From positions 13,175 to 77,174 of the forward strand of contig LSRX01000049.1 in assembly GCA_001939145.1 (NCBI GenBank): a stretch of DNA of 64,000 nt. Reading direction: 5' to 3'. Of this stretch, positions 19,901-28,893 are shown piece by piece (within the stretch, counting starts at the first letter, position 1; the number at the start of each line of letters is the position of its first letter). A program made the position numbers and the translations under genes. The notes beneath the pieces are model-generated. The model saw nothing but the letters and a program-made list of their open reading frames with translations. It was not told the DNA's origin and did no database searches. Source of the stretch: Symbiodinium microadriaticum (lineage: Eukaryota > Sar > Dinophyceae > Suessiales > Symbiodiniaceae).

Positions 19901-21941
19901 CCGAGCTCGCCCTTCCTTTGGGTATATCCAGTCTAAGTTGAACCCGAGCGATGACCCTACGAGAAGCGCCCCGCTCCGCTCCCCTAGCAAGGTTTCTGCT
20001 TCCTGGCTTCTGAAGGCTTGGGAGGGGGACTTTGACGAGCTTGACGTTTTCCTTCACGGCCTTGGACTTCACCCGCGACAACTCGCCGGCCTTCCGGACG
20101 AGTCTGAGCTGTGGCCCGACGCCCCCTTGGCCGAGGTCCCGAAAGCTTCTACCAAGAAACTCCGTGCGCCCATGAGTCCCGAGCACAGGGCCGCTCTCTT
20201 TATGCGACGCTGCCATGTGGGGACGGCCGAGGCTTTAGAGGTTTTTAGGCGGTTGCCTAAAGAGGTTTCGGCTAGGTCGTCCGGTTGGAGTCGTGCAGAG
20301 GGGTCCTTCACTGCAGGTGTTTTCGTGCACGGAGGAGTGACCGGGCTCCGGCGTAATTGCCAGGCTTTCCCCGTCTCTGTTCAGCTGCTCACCAGAGTTC
20401 TGCGGGAGGCCAAGCCCGGCTTCGTCTTCAGTTCGGTGAGCGTCAGCCAGAACGTGAGAACCCTCCCTCACGTCGACAAGAACAACCTGTCGACGGAGCC
20501 AAACGTAGTGTTGCCTCTCTCGAGGTTCCGCGGGGGAGGCCTGTGGGTTCTCAGCGAGGGCGGGTCTACGCCTCTCCGACACAAAGGCAAAGTTTTTTGG
20601 GGGAAGGTTCTCCCCGTCTGTGAGCGAGCCGTTGCTTTTGACCCTCATCGTCTTCACGCAACTCAGGCCTGGACGGGCTCACGGATTGTGTTGGTTGGTT
20701 ATACAGTCCGAGGCTGTGAGAGGCTGTCAACGGAGCAGAGAGCTTCAGCTCTTTCTCTCGGCTTTGTGCTGCCGCCTGAGCCCCGTGATGCAGACGTTCC
20801 AGCCTCCTCGCCTGAGCTCACTGAAGAAGCTCTCGAGCCAGTGCGAGCTCCTCCGAAGTTCTTAGCAACTGCTCCAGCACAGTGGCCTCAGCGGATCGAG
20901 CCCGCTAGCTTTGTCTCTTCTCTCGAGTCTCCCGAGAGCGAGTTCCCTGGGTTACTCTGGACTTCGACCCAGCCTGCCCCTCGCATTGGATTTGCTAACT
21001 CCTCGTTTCGTGAGATCCTTCTCACTATGCCTCCGGGCCGCTTCGTCATCTCATCCGTCTTTCCCGACCTCGACTCTGCCCTGTCCTCGGCTCCTGGTTG
21101 GCTGGACTTGTTTTCAGGGTCTCGGGGGTTTGCTAAGGCCTTAGCTGCTGCCGCGCCATGTTGGATCCTGTGCCTTGACACCTGTCATGCTGAGGATGAA
21201 GACCTGCTGCGGCCGGACCTACAAGATCTTCTGCTTGAGATGCTAGCTGGGAAGGTTTTCGCTGGAGTCAGTGCTGGCCCGGTCTGCAGCTCTTTCTCTG
21301 CGGCTATCACTCCGGCCTGGAGAAGCCGTGAGTATCCCCAAGGCCGTCCGTGCTTGCGTCAGGACCAGCGGGACAAGGTCTTACTCGGAAACAAGATGCT
21401 TGAGTTTTCTCTGAAGGTCGTGCGAGCTGCTTGGAAGGGGCGGGCTGTGTTCTGGATCGAGAATCCTCAAGGAAGCTGGTTCTGGAGGCAGCCTGCTTGG
21501 CGTGAGCTTGCCAGCGAGGGCTGCTGGGAAGATTTTCTCTGCGATTTCTGCTATTTCGGAACGCCGTGGCGCAAGGCCACTCGGTTTCGGACGAATGGTC
21601 AGCTTGGCGGAGCCAGGGCTAGATGTCCTGGCGGACACGTTCATCGAGTTCTTCGAGGCCGGGATCGCGAGACCAAGGTCTCGTGGACCAAGCTTGCCGA
21701 GCCCTACCCGAGGAAGCTTTGTCTTCTTCTGGCTAGTGCTTCCGCGCAGGATGCTGGATGGCTTGGGGATTACCGGCCTCTTGATCTGGCCAGATGCGCT
21801 AAGGTCTCCAAGGGGCGGATTGGTTCAACATGTTTATATGCCGACACATTTACGATGGCTCACCTCTCAGGACTGGCCAGAATGGTCGCCACCCCAAAGG
21901 CGGGGCCTGGAGAATCGGCCTACCAGAGCTGCGGTCGATGA
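16740..21941 (+). CDS. RT / RNase H / 2OG dioxygenase-like / C5-methyltransferase-like polyprotein
   Basis: 1733 open codons. Residues 1 to about 60 overlap the gag frame and are probably not translated; the true start is unclear. About 60-380 is Pro/Ser-rich and low in structure. RT: KDEVRPRLRNGLFSVAKD, motif A HTEDLKEFYHAF (Asp637), MAMGDLNAVAYGQTSQ at the motif B position, and motif C LLIDDFVLL (Asp738, Asp739). RNase H: TTDASSSAEAS (Asp904), INIGEVRA (Glu997), HLQDSQVSL (Asp1022), NPSDDPTR (Asp1071). A dioxygenase-like domain (about 1200-1325) and a methyltransferase-like domain (about 1450-1670) follow and are listed separately. The frame shows no stop over 5 kb, so it is recently active or under constraint. 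It could be two proteins made from one polyprotein. RT and RNase H are secure. Confidence 0.8.
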   Translation: MDLPLHVEDQGAGRVPRRKEEPGWCEFERSSCASWGRWRRKGRSRETSSEAAEGRRTRQWEGERQGQCKVKDGRSRASCAWLPTLGAFSSSFAVCQHPPLPVPSRSKHPVFGAQLPVRGAFSTLTEDAPGLQLCSTWFSPSSRKPQLLPVDRGGSSGRPRTLPQACSWVPQLFLRPRVSALRPRCLQAQSPHPREASCGLGPSSPRPRFSSPSGLGPRDKTSCAEAAVPPLPEPCPPLIFSGMQSKSPLVSESHRAPLAPSILGCTETRPPIPSSEFRQPSSSSVPDEAAASLSARPAQDPAGGGDAGPGARTRPVSPPQLWSDFFLCVSRAKCSLSAFFHSLRLLPRRERGPPGAACPPHQQGSRVWPMPLPYPEALVSGGTRETEQLGANAVVLVLDWLFLGQPKSVSKGLRLAFGEPLSPKQQEAVASLRLGVQAWNSAGPFSAKDLGRSASKFEGLQDMLLACQEEWKGLQESGAPASEALFGYAAPYGVLPVEPGRLNFVGEPSFDPVPFLDSQNRATYQRPLDYARDLEAEEAVPRVAVRADARQTKELLDLLDRTGRLRLFAKDEVRPRLRNGLFSVAKDHARDRMVLDARPPNLVECTENRWIRSLGTLEQFQFIYLPPECDFEIHTEDLKEFYHAFVVSEQRARRNVFALELSYEEVKALSACSRALRGQTVVPALNTMAMGDLNAVAYGQTSQLAVLLRTRAVKLASFITLLGRPPRAGEQISGLLIDDFVLLDPVPRSIVAAGIDPPGVETMRAVISGYQASGLPRNVSKAVSRASSAEFWGGLLDGRAGLLRPSPKRVSALAQFILEVVRGGVTSVGMLEVLAGGLVSGLQLRRRLLCVLDAVYQAQRHRDRRDFVQVRGDLCNELLVGAALLSQADVDLRAVGAPILLTTDASSSAEASAATHVPSRLSLELSRHGLQRGLWAKLLSPAQAYLRERGELEEGEGMPDECYVSHPVWEELCTALQFHQLGQTKQVKARRHINIGEVRAAIKGEEYVARKFPGQRYVHLQDSQVSLACFVKGRSSSPSLNRELRRSLGCYLASRARPSFGYIQSKLNPSDDPTRSAPLRSPSKVSASWLLKAWEGDFDELDVFLHGLGLHPRQLAGLPDESELWPDAPLAEVPKASTKKLRAPMSPEHRAALFMRRCHVGTAEALEVFRRLPKEVSARSSGWSRAEGSFTAGVFVHGGVTGLRRNCQAFPVSVQLLTRVLREAKPGFVFSSVSVSQNVRTLPHVDKNNLSTEPNVVLPLSRFRGGGLWVLSEGGSTPLRHKGKVFWGKVLPVCERAVAFDPHRLHATQAWTGSRIVLVGYTVRGCERLSTEQRASALSLGFVLPPEPRDADVPASSPELTEEALEPVRAPPKFLATAPAQWPQRIEPASFVSSLESPESEFPGLLWTSTQPAPRIGFANSSFREILLTMPPGRFVISSVFPDLDSALSSAPGWLDLFSGSRGFAKALAAAAPCWILCLDTCHAEDEDLLRPDLQDLLLEMLAGKVFAGVSAGPVCSSFSAAITPAWRSREYPQGRPCLRQDQRDKVLLGNKMLEFSLKVVRAAWKGRAVFWIENPQGSWFWRQPAWRELASEGCWEDFLCDFCYFGTPWRKATRFRTNGQLGGARARCPGGHVHRVLRGRDRETKVSWTKLAEPYPRKLCLLLASASAQDAGWLGDYRPLDLARCAKVSKGRIGSTCLYADTFTMAHLSGLARMVATPKAGPGESAYQSCGR
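20330..20720 (+). other. Fe(II)/2-oxoglutarate dioxygenase-like domain inside the polyprotein
   Basis: Within the long frame, LPHVDKNN gives an HxD pair (His1244, Asp1246). About 60 residues on, FDPHRLHATQAWTGSRIVLVGYT-type sequence gives a distal His1306 and an Arg1315 nine residues later. Between them runs a Gly-rich turn (RFRGGGLWVL). HxD...H...R with this spacing is the iron and 2-oxoglutarate binding pattern of the double-stranded beta-helix oxygenases (AlkB, prolyl hydroxylase, Tet/JBP). A substrate cannot be read off. Nucleic acid is attractive because dinoflagellate DNA is rich in hydroxymethyluracil and the neighbour domain is a methyltransferase. Confidence 0.55.
21080..21720 (+). 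other. Cytosine-C5 DNA methyltransferase-like domain inside the polyprotein
   Basis: Motif I reads LDLFSGSRGFAKAL (Asp1456; family DLFxGxGG). Motif IV reads SAGPVCSSFSAA with Cys1516 at the catalytic position (family GPPCQxFS). Motif VI reads WIENPQGS (Glu1574; family ENV). A block FGTPWRKATRFRTN stands where motif VIII (QRxR-like) is expected. Order and spacing fit a Rossmann-fold C5-methyltransferase, but Pro to Val and Gln to Ser changes in motif IV and ENP for ENV mark a divergent branch. No target-recognition domain is recognisable. C5-methyltransferases carried by retrotransposons have been reported from dinoflagellates, which supports the reading. Confidence 0.6.
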
Positions 21942-22640
21942 CAAGGGCTGTGTTCTCTCACTCCGTCGCAATCTCGAAGCCCCATGCCTCGCGACCTCGA
22001 CTTGCCTCGATACTCAGGCAATGAAGGAGCTGCAAGCCAACCACGAGGCAAGCGTTTCTGTGCTTCGCTTGCTCGCTTCTCAGGACAGAGTCTGTTCATT
22101 AAGAAACCCTGGCCTTATTAACCCCCCCAAAATTGTAGGGCTCGTAGAAAGATAATAAGCGCAAGGTTTTGTTCTGCAGGTTGATTTTCGATGGAGACGG
22201 GGAGTGGACGATGCTGTCATGATTGTGAGCAAAACTAGGGCCGGCACAACAAGGGCCAGCACAACGGAGGCCATAGTAAGCCCTTCTTAAACCCTTACAA
22301 AAAACCCATATCAAGCCAGCACCATGTTGAGCATTTCAGCGTGTCGCATTGGGATGACTTGTTTCGTTGGAATCCATTGCTACTAGCCGAAGGAGCGGGA
22401 GAATAACCTGCTGCTCGAGTCAGCAGGCTGCATCCGAAGTAGGGGCCCTGGAGTGAACTTGCCCACTGCCTGTGATTCGCACTTACAGTACCCCGTCGCC
22501 CCTAGGTACTTTGTAAGAAGTTCAAATCTTCGGGGAGCATTACCACTGCATCACTTTGTTTGTAGCATGTCGTGGCTAACTCAGAATTGCAGATCGCTAC
22601 GAAGCCGAGAACAGAGGATCATCTCGCGGTTTCTTCAGTG
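21942..22640. other. No recognisable gene downstream of the retroelement
   Basis: A second frame overlaps the end of the polyprotein and stays open to 22155 (SLRRNLEAPCLATSTC...), without motifs. From 22100 to 22640 I see no coding, terminal repeat or poly-A tail. The 3' end of the element must lie here but cannot be placed. Confidence 0.4.
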
Positions 22641-22649
22641 CGTCACCGC

Positions 22650-23634
22650 TCTGAAGTCCGTGAGTCTATGAGACTCCGCAGGTCCCACGTAAGAGTCAGC
22701 TTTATCTTGCTGCTCTCAAAAGCCTGTCAGAGACATGGAACCTTGCGGAGGACGGGCGAAAGGCCGTCTCGCACTACGGGCTCGCTTTGCTTCTCCGGGA
22801 GACCAGAGTTCTTCGTGGGCGCAGCTGCGAATGCTTTCTGAATTCGCCCTTGGGCTGTTAGATCTTACTTGACCGTTCCAGTGGTAAGTAGCGCCGGGTG
22901 GGGGCCACGTGACATCCTCGCAGGCAGATGGCCTTCCCGTCGTGTGGTGGCGAGAGGCGAGGTTCGAGTGAAGCGACCTGCAGCGCAACTGACTTCGTCT
23001 GACGCCTTACAGGAAGAGGAAGCATGTGCGGCGGTCTGAATGAGGGAGCAAGGCATGTGTGCGGCTTCAGTTGGGCCTTTGCTTCCGACTTGGTGCCAGT
23101 TTAAAGCATTACGAACAAATTCCACAGGCATGCGCCACCGGAGTGCCTGTCCCATCGTTGCTTCAGGCCGAGACGATTTGGAAGAGATTGCTTTCTCGGC
23201 AGGGATCTGGGAGGCGAGGAAGAAGCATAAGCAAGAGTAACCAAAAAGAGGGAAGAATCAGCACACAACGGTTTACAGCAGAGACGCCGCCGAGTGCTGG
23301 AGGCTGGCCGCTTCGAGGAGCAGCTGTTGACCCTCATGTACGAGGCTGGCAGCTCAAGCTTTCCTTAACCACCTGCCTCGTAAGAGACGTGGGTTTGCGG
23401 GTCGCTTCGAGGCTGACGCATCCGATCCCAGAGCCGCTTCCCTGCTGACCTCCAGAGCTTCCTGGACGACTTCCTGGGAAGGACCATCCTCCTCGCTGAG
23501 AGGGCTGGATGCAGAAGCGGCAACTTCCGTCATCCTGCTCTGCAGACAGCGGCTGCTGTTTCTAATGGGGCCCGTGTGTCTCAGGATCAGCCCAGCGATC
23601 TGGACTGGGAGTTGCAAGCCTTCTTCGGAGGTTG
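22650..23634 (+). pseudogene. Possible spliced gene remnant of unknown function
   Basis: Several short stretches read as exons in different frames, separated by splice-like sites. At 22715-22820: LKSLSETWNLAEDGRKAVSH. A GTAAGT donor at about 22884 pairs with a TTACAG acceptor at about 23010. At 23110-23200: HYEQIPQACATGVPVPSLLQ. At 23275-23365: RRRRVLEAGRFEEQLLTLMY. A GTAAGAG at about 23381 and a CCCAG at about 23431 precede FLDDFLGRTILLAERAGCR, and this last piece ends at TGA 23632-23634 after DLDWELQAFFGG. The pieces are helical and do not match a family I know. It may be a live multi-exon gene or a relic; frames across junctions were not fully reconciled. 23640-24342 shows nothing clear. 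Confidence 0.35.
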
Positions 23635-24342
23635 AGTTGCACACGTTCCAAGATCCACCAGCTACAAGGCCTGACGTGTGGTGTGGCGGAAGATCGGCGA
23701 ATTCTTTTTGTGCTGTTTTTCAATTGAGCTACCTGATGTAGGGAGGTGTCGCTCTGTACGGTGTCTTCGGTGGCCATGGACAAACCCGAAGCCCTACACC
23801 TGCTGCAGGATGGTCTCGGTTCGAGCTTCACAAACGCAGCACGGGGAGCTCTGGGCGGATGCCAGGCACTTGAGAGGCTCTCCAAGCTCTGCTCATGCGC
23901 TTTTCCCTACCAGTAGCCAGCATTCAGCACCATGAAGCTGATCAGATTTTTTGTCCCCAAGTCTTCGTGACAGGTCCCTGCCGATGCCTACATGTGGGAC
24001 GACCGGCGCCGTCTCATTCCACGTGTGCGGCATGGAGCGCTGCAACAAGATCAAGTCCTGCTTGCACTTCCCCTAGGTCCCAGCTTTCGTGGCCCTCTTC
24101 TAAAGTTGTAGCTGTCGCTCGATGTCGCTCGAGGCGCCTCACACTCCGAGGAAAGAGAGAGCGAGGTGCCCCCGGCATGCATTTCGCTAACGCGCTGAGT
24201 GATGGCAGAAGTTGGCAGAGCGTTGCAGCATGCAGCAGCAGCCCGCTCAGCTGTTGCTTGGCTTTTCTGCACGAGAACGGCCCAAGCTCAAGCTCACAAA
24301 GTCCCTAGCCGGACGCAGGTCACATCCGTGTAGTCGAGCAAG

Positions 24343-26856
24343 ATGCTCTCCTTAGCCTGTCTAGGGCTTATGGTGGTGAAGCTTGCGGAAGGCACCGGCA
24401 CATGTGAGGGCAACGAGACGACCGGGCTCCTCCAGCTCCAGAAACATCAGGCTCGCCTGGCGGGTCTTGAGATCCTTCAAGGCTGCTGTGTCGTGGTCGA
24501 CGCCTCGAACATGTCGAGTCCCGCCCTGAACCGGACGGAGATGGGCTCCACCGATGAGTGCTACAGCAATGTAGCGGAAGCTCAAGATCCGGCCGGCTAC
24601 ATCCGCTACTTCACGAGTGGTTGCCCGGACACCGTCATCGAAGGCATCCTGGACGGCTTCAACCTGGAGCTCGGTCGGGACGAGGTGGAGTCTGTGCCGG
24701 GACAGCCGCAGACACCGGCACCTTCCTTGGCCTTGACGGCCTTGAAGGTCGGGAGCTCGGCCCGAACAGCGGCCCCGAACTACGTCGTCTTCGAAAGCTT
24801 CGAGAACCGCGCTTGGCCCGAGCCCGATCCATTGAAAATCGCCTACCAGTCTAATTCCTATAAAGGGACCCTTGTCGACGGTGGCGCGGAGGGCACGGCG
24901 AAATCCCTTGGCCCGTTTCTGTATGGTGGCATCTGGAGATCGCCAGAGTTCCCGATCACGAGCAGCCTGGGGACCACCCTCCAGGCCTGGATCCGGACGC
25001 CGCCAAACGCTGCAACTGGTTCTTCACACGCCAGGTCCGATAGGGTCAGCATTGGCTTCGACACCGATGCTGCCCTGACAGGAACCAAAATGTTTCGACT
25101 CTGGCAGTACTGCTACCACAACAGCTTCTGCGAAATTGTCATGCAAGCCTATGATCGGCCCGACTGGCGCTGGGTCTGGAAAGGGGAGACCCCTTCGATC
25201 TGAGAGAATGTCGAGAACCAGTGGCTGCGGCTGTTGATCCAAGTTGTGTCCACACAGCGGGCCGTGGCCCGGCTCTACGATGCCTCCGGGAACCTGAGGG
25301 CGACTCTCGCTCAGGACTTCTCCATCTCCCCCTCAGGCACAGCCTTCGTGGCCATCGACACCAGCGGCTACGGTCTCAACAACGACGTGTTGGTGGATGA
25401 GCTGGCGACGTGCGCAGCCACCTTCAACAAGGAGCTCTCCACCGATGCGACTCTCTGCACCTCGTCTCAGGACCCCTTCCTGGACCCATGCACTCCTGGT
25501 GTGACCCACACGTGCAGCCCCTCGCCGCTACCCGTCGGCAGGCACGAAGTATTGTGCCAATTCTCGGATGGTCCTTTCACTCGCTTCGAGACGGAGGTGA
25601 AGGACACGGAGCTCCCGATCTTGACCAAAAACTTCGCGGACAGCATCGAGGAGACAACGTGCGGGGAGACTGCCCAGGTATTCTTCGAGGTTCAAGCGAC
25701 CGATAACTGCGACACCCTTACGCCCACTTGCATCCCCCCGTCGGGCAGTTTATTTCCTTTGGGTACCACAACTGTCACCTGCACCGCACAAGATTCTGCG
25801 GGCAATGCAGCAATTCCGATGTCCTTCTCGGTGGTGGTGGAGGGCGACACCACGCCACCTGGATCGCCGGTGATATCGCCTGTCAATCCCACCGGCGATT
25901 CTGGCAGCTGTGGTGACACTGCCGAGGTTATCTTTGATGCAACATTCACCGATGTGTGCCAGCCCGTCAATGTCCTTTGCATTCCTACCTCTGGATCTTC
26001 ATTTCAGCTTGGAAGCACTCCTGTGGAATGCACAGCAGCAGATCCTTCGGGCAACACGGGCAAGGTCAACTTTGACGTGACCGTGACCGGCGGGGACAAC
26101 GTCGAACCTGTCATCACTCAGCTTGCTGACATTAATGATGTGACCACTTGTGGAGAGACTGCCCAGGTAACTTTTGTGGTGGAGGCATCGGACACTTGTG
26201 ACGGCCCTGTCACACCCACCTGCATCCCCCCGTCGGGCAGTTTATTTCCTTTGGGCACCACAACTGTCACCTGCACCGCACAAGATTCTGCGGGCAATGC
26301 CGCAACTCCCATGACGTTTCAAGTGACGGTCGCAGGCGACACCACGCCACCGGCCTTTGACCCGACCCCTGTGGACAAGACCGCAGACGCCGGCTGCGGC
26401 GACCTCGCCCAGGTCAGCTTCGAAGCACAGGCGACCGATGGATGCGGCCCTCCCCTTGTCACTTGCAGTCCGCCCTCTCTGAGTCTCTTCCCGGTTGGCA
26501 GCACCACGGTGCAGTGCACCGCAACAGACGCGTCGGGCAACGCTGCCACGGAGAACTTCGAGGTTACTGTGGCGAAGAGCGTGGAGGCCCCCAGCTTCGG
26601 CCCGACTTCCGACGTCGAGGCCCACAGCCCCTACTGCCGGGCCATGCGCGTGCAGTTCGAGGTGCCTGTGATTGGCGGCTGTGGAGCCACCGCCGAGTGC
26701 TTTCCGGCCTCGGGATCCCTCTTCCGACTGGGCAAAACGCCGGTGACGTGCACCGCCTCCAACGACGCCGGCTCGGCGGAGACCAGCTTCAACGTGCACG
26801 TCTCCTGCGATGCTCCGCCTCCCGGCTACCGACATCTCTGGCGCTCCGCCCGCTAG
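24343..26856 (+). pseudogene. Secreted HYR-repeat protein with a LamG-like N-terminal domain; one in-frame TGA
   Basis: ATG 24343 begins a likely signal peptide (MLSLACLGLMVVKLAEG). Residues about 140-360 form a beta-rich, LamG/MAM-like segment (FLYGGIWRSPEFPI ... IGFDTDAALTG) that ends with DVLVDELATC. A TGA at 25201-25203 interrupts this segment; the same frame continues without further stops to TAG 26854-26856. From about residue 385 come five HYR modules with the family signature VTCTAQDSAGNAA or close variants (25780, 26040, 26265, 26520, 26755) and paired Cys. HYR modules are extracellular adhesion folds of the immunoglobulin class. Products are probably secreted or cell-surface. The TGA may be a nonsense mutation, a sequencing error, or a read-through codon. 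No introns are apparent, unusual next to the exon islands downstream. Confidence 0.7.
25729..26300 (+). repeat. Near-identical 80-bp block in two HYR modules
   Basis: Positions 25729-25808 and 26221-26300 are the same except for one visible T/C difference in GGTACC/GGCACC, while the modules between them differ. This points to recent duplication or gene conversion within the gene. Confidence 0.8.
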
Positions 26857-28137
26857 CCAGCACCAGCTGAGCACTTGAGTCACATGAGCCGTTCGACGGG
26901 CCCAGAACCCTGGCCCCCCAGTTTTAATAGGCAGAATTTTTGATGCTTATACTCGACATGAGCTTGCATCGGGTAAGGTTTTAAAGTGCTGCAATCCTCT
27001 GTCCTGCGTGCTGCAGCCAACCGCATCTCAAGTGATCCGGCGCTCGAGCACATGAGCCGATTTTGCAAATTATGGGCTACTTGCCCGCCTTTCAGTCATT
27101 CCAGTAGTCTGCTGCATTTTGCTGCTCTCCTCAGACGTCTTTTAAACTACGAACTTGCCTGCCTCTCAGCTGATTTGGCAATTTCGTTCGTTTGCTGGCT
27201 CGGGCCTCTTTCGCCTCGTTGGAAGGCGAAGGCCAAGCAAACGCTAGCAAAGTCTGGGGGAGGAGCAGCGTGTCTATCTGGTGTAGTTGGACCATTGGGC
27301 CTATTGCCGAAGATCGAGCTGCGTCGATCGCGAGCGAGAAATGCTGCGTTGGCACCTCGGAGACTTTCCGACAGTTGCTGTTTCCTTCAACTGCAAAGGT
27401 ACCTCTCTCCTCCGGTGTCGAGGGCGGAGGACACCAGATCAAGGCCCATAAGGCCCCACGTATTCAGGAAGAAGAGCTGTGTCAGAGTCAGAGTTTGGCT
27501 TCTCTGATGTCTGCCGGATGCTATGTCCTGCTCGGTACCCCGGCGTCTAGGTGTTAGGAGCCAGTGGCCTGCCCATGTCCTGGCAGGACGACTAGCGTGC
27601 AGAGCCTGTTCATGGCGAAGCATGCGCTGCGAACTCAGGAAGTCGCTCTTTGATGCAGACGATCTTGGGAACCGCAGGTATCATGAGGACTTCAGTGCAG
27701 TCTGCTGATGCAAGAGTAAGCAGCAATGGAGATGTCGGGAGTGGGCTCTAAACCCTAAAGCCTAAACCCCACCCATAAACCCTAAACTCCTATGCCTATA
27801 GCCTATAACCAAGCCCAAGGATTCCTAAGTTCCTATAAAATTCCTAGATTTCAAAATTCCTATAAAGTTCCTAAATTCCTGATCCGAGGCATGGAGGGCC
27901 TCGCTTCGACATCGGGGTTGCCACTGAGCGATTCGCGATCGTTGCCAGGCATCCGCAGAAACGACAAGCATGAGAAATGCGCATCTCCTTCGCATTGTTG
28001 TGATGATGTCCATGATGAGGCTCCTTCTTATTGTGGTGAAGATGAAGAAGATGATTTAAGATGATGGTGTTTTTCTCATTGCTCATGATTATGAGAAGCT
28101 TTGCTTGGGATCACGTGCGAGGAAAGCGTGGACGCGT
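26857..28137. other. No supported gene; first telomere-like runs
   Basis: Short open frames here have no motif. From about 27750 CCTAAACCC-type sequence begins (27755-27800), followed by TTCCTATAAA(A)TTCCTA repeats at 27826-27875. Confidence 0.4.
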
Positions 28138-28165
28138 GTCTCTCTCTCTCTCTCTCTCTCTCTTT

Positions 28166-28205
<40 letters not shown>
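28138..28205. repeat. (CT)n microsatellite
   Basis: About 65 bp of TCTC dinucleotide, interrupted once by TTTCGCGC. It lies 110 bp upstream of a putative start codon. Confidence 0.9.
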
Positions 28206-28208
<3 letters not shown>

Positions 28209-28318
28209 GCGCGTCCGTCTCTGCTTTTTGTCCACGGCCTCGCTTGGTTCTAAACCGTTTCAGCGCAGTGACCGCAGCCCTTGGCCCGGGCTCAGCCCCT
28301 TTTGCCGCGGGGGCCACG

Positions 28319-28414
28319 ATGTACCGGGCGCTGCTTTTTTTATGCACCTGGGCTTGGCACGCCCAGGCTCATGGGCATGGGGGGTCCTTCGGGGGAGTGG
28401 GGATTGAGGGTCTT
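28319..28414 (+). CDS. Putative first exon with a signal peptide
   Basis: ATG 28319 opens MYRALLFLCTWAWHAQAHG, a good signal peptide with a likely cut after AQA. A Gly/His-rich stretch (HGHGGSFGGVGIEGLE) follows up to GAG at 28415-28417, after which the sequence turns G-rich. The GC-rich leader has no upstream ATG nearby. The protein it belongs to is unknown. It could start the gene whose later exons are listed below, but linkage cannot be shown without transcripts. Confidence 0.45.
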
Positions 28415-28792
28415 GAGTTCAGGTGTGTCTGTTCCTCAGGATTGCATGCGGCGCACACCCAGAGATTTGTGAATGTTGGGTTGTTGAGGTTTTCACGGGT
28501 AGAGCTTTGAGTTTGAGTGTAGGTGGCGGCTAGACTTCTCGGTCAGCAAGTATATAGGGGTGCCAGGCTTGAGCGCCAGTGGCAGAGGTTGAGAGGTTTC
28601 CAAACATTGGCTTCAGTGAGTTTCCGATGTAGTTCTACAGGAACTTCGAGGAACTTCGAGGAACTTGGAGTGCCTAAACCGCATCAGTCCCTTCAAGGAC
28701 CTCCCCACTCCCACTGGCCTCTCTAATCTTAATGCTGCTAGGCCAGCCCCAACCCTGAACTGCTGGTAGCAGTGTTCTCCATTCAATTTCAG

Positions 28793-28893
28793 GCATCGCT
28801 ATGGAAAGAACACCACCAAAAACTGGCACAAGCGGAGCTTAAGACAGTGAAGACCCTTGCAAGACAACGACGGTACGACCGCAAAGAGGGGCG
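28793..28893 (+). CDS. Putative internal exon, basic helix
   Basis: A strong acceptor TTCAATTTCAG ends at 28792, and GTGAGAG follows at 28894. One frame is open through all 101 bp (ASLWKEHHQKLAQAELKTVK, then LARQRRYDRKEG), a charged helix. No family recognised. Confidence 0.4.

Larger units (their letters stand above)
14087..21941 (+). mobile_element. Dinoflagellate retroelement with RT, RNase H, dioxygenase-like and methyltransferase-like domains
   Basis: Consecutive plus-strand frames in 7.9 kb: a small membrane ORF (14087-14431), two gag-like ORFs (14428-15252; 15230-16950 with breaks) and a 5.2-kb frame carrying polymerase and accessory domains (16740-21941). I saw no long terminal repeats, integrase, aspartic protease or tyrosine recombinase, so it is neither a complete Ty1/Ty3-type nor a clear DIRS element. 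The RNase H with a terminal NPSDDPTR block recalls DIRS- and Ngaro-type RT/RNase H. Ends are not defined. Confidence 0.65.

Noticed and set aside
14087..22640. LTR retrotransposon with integrase
   Set aside because: No long terminal repeats, no HHCC or DDE integrase motif and no aspartic protease could be found.
24290..24342. Spliced-leader relic before the HYR gene (TCCGTGTAGTCGAGCAAG)
   Set aside because: Similarity to the leader needs a large gap and several mismatches.
28061..28510. 149-codon frame with a poly-Leu/Ser segment
   Set aside because: The long hydrophobic run is a translation of the (CT)n tract; only the separate frame from ATG 28319 looks like protein.
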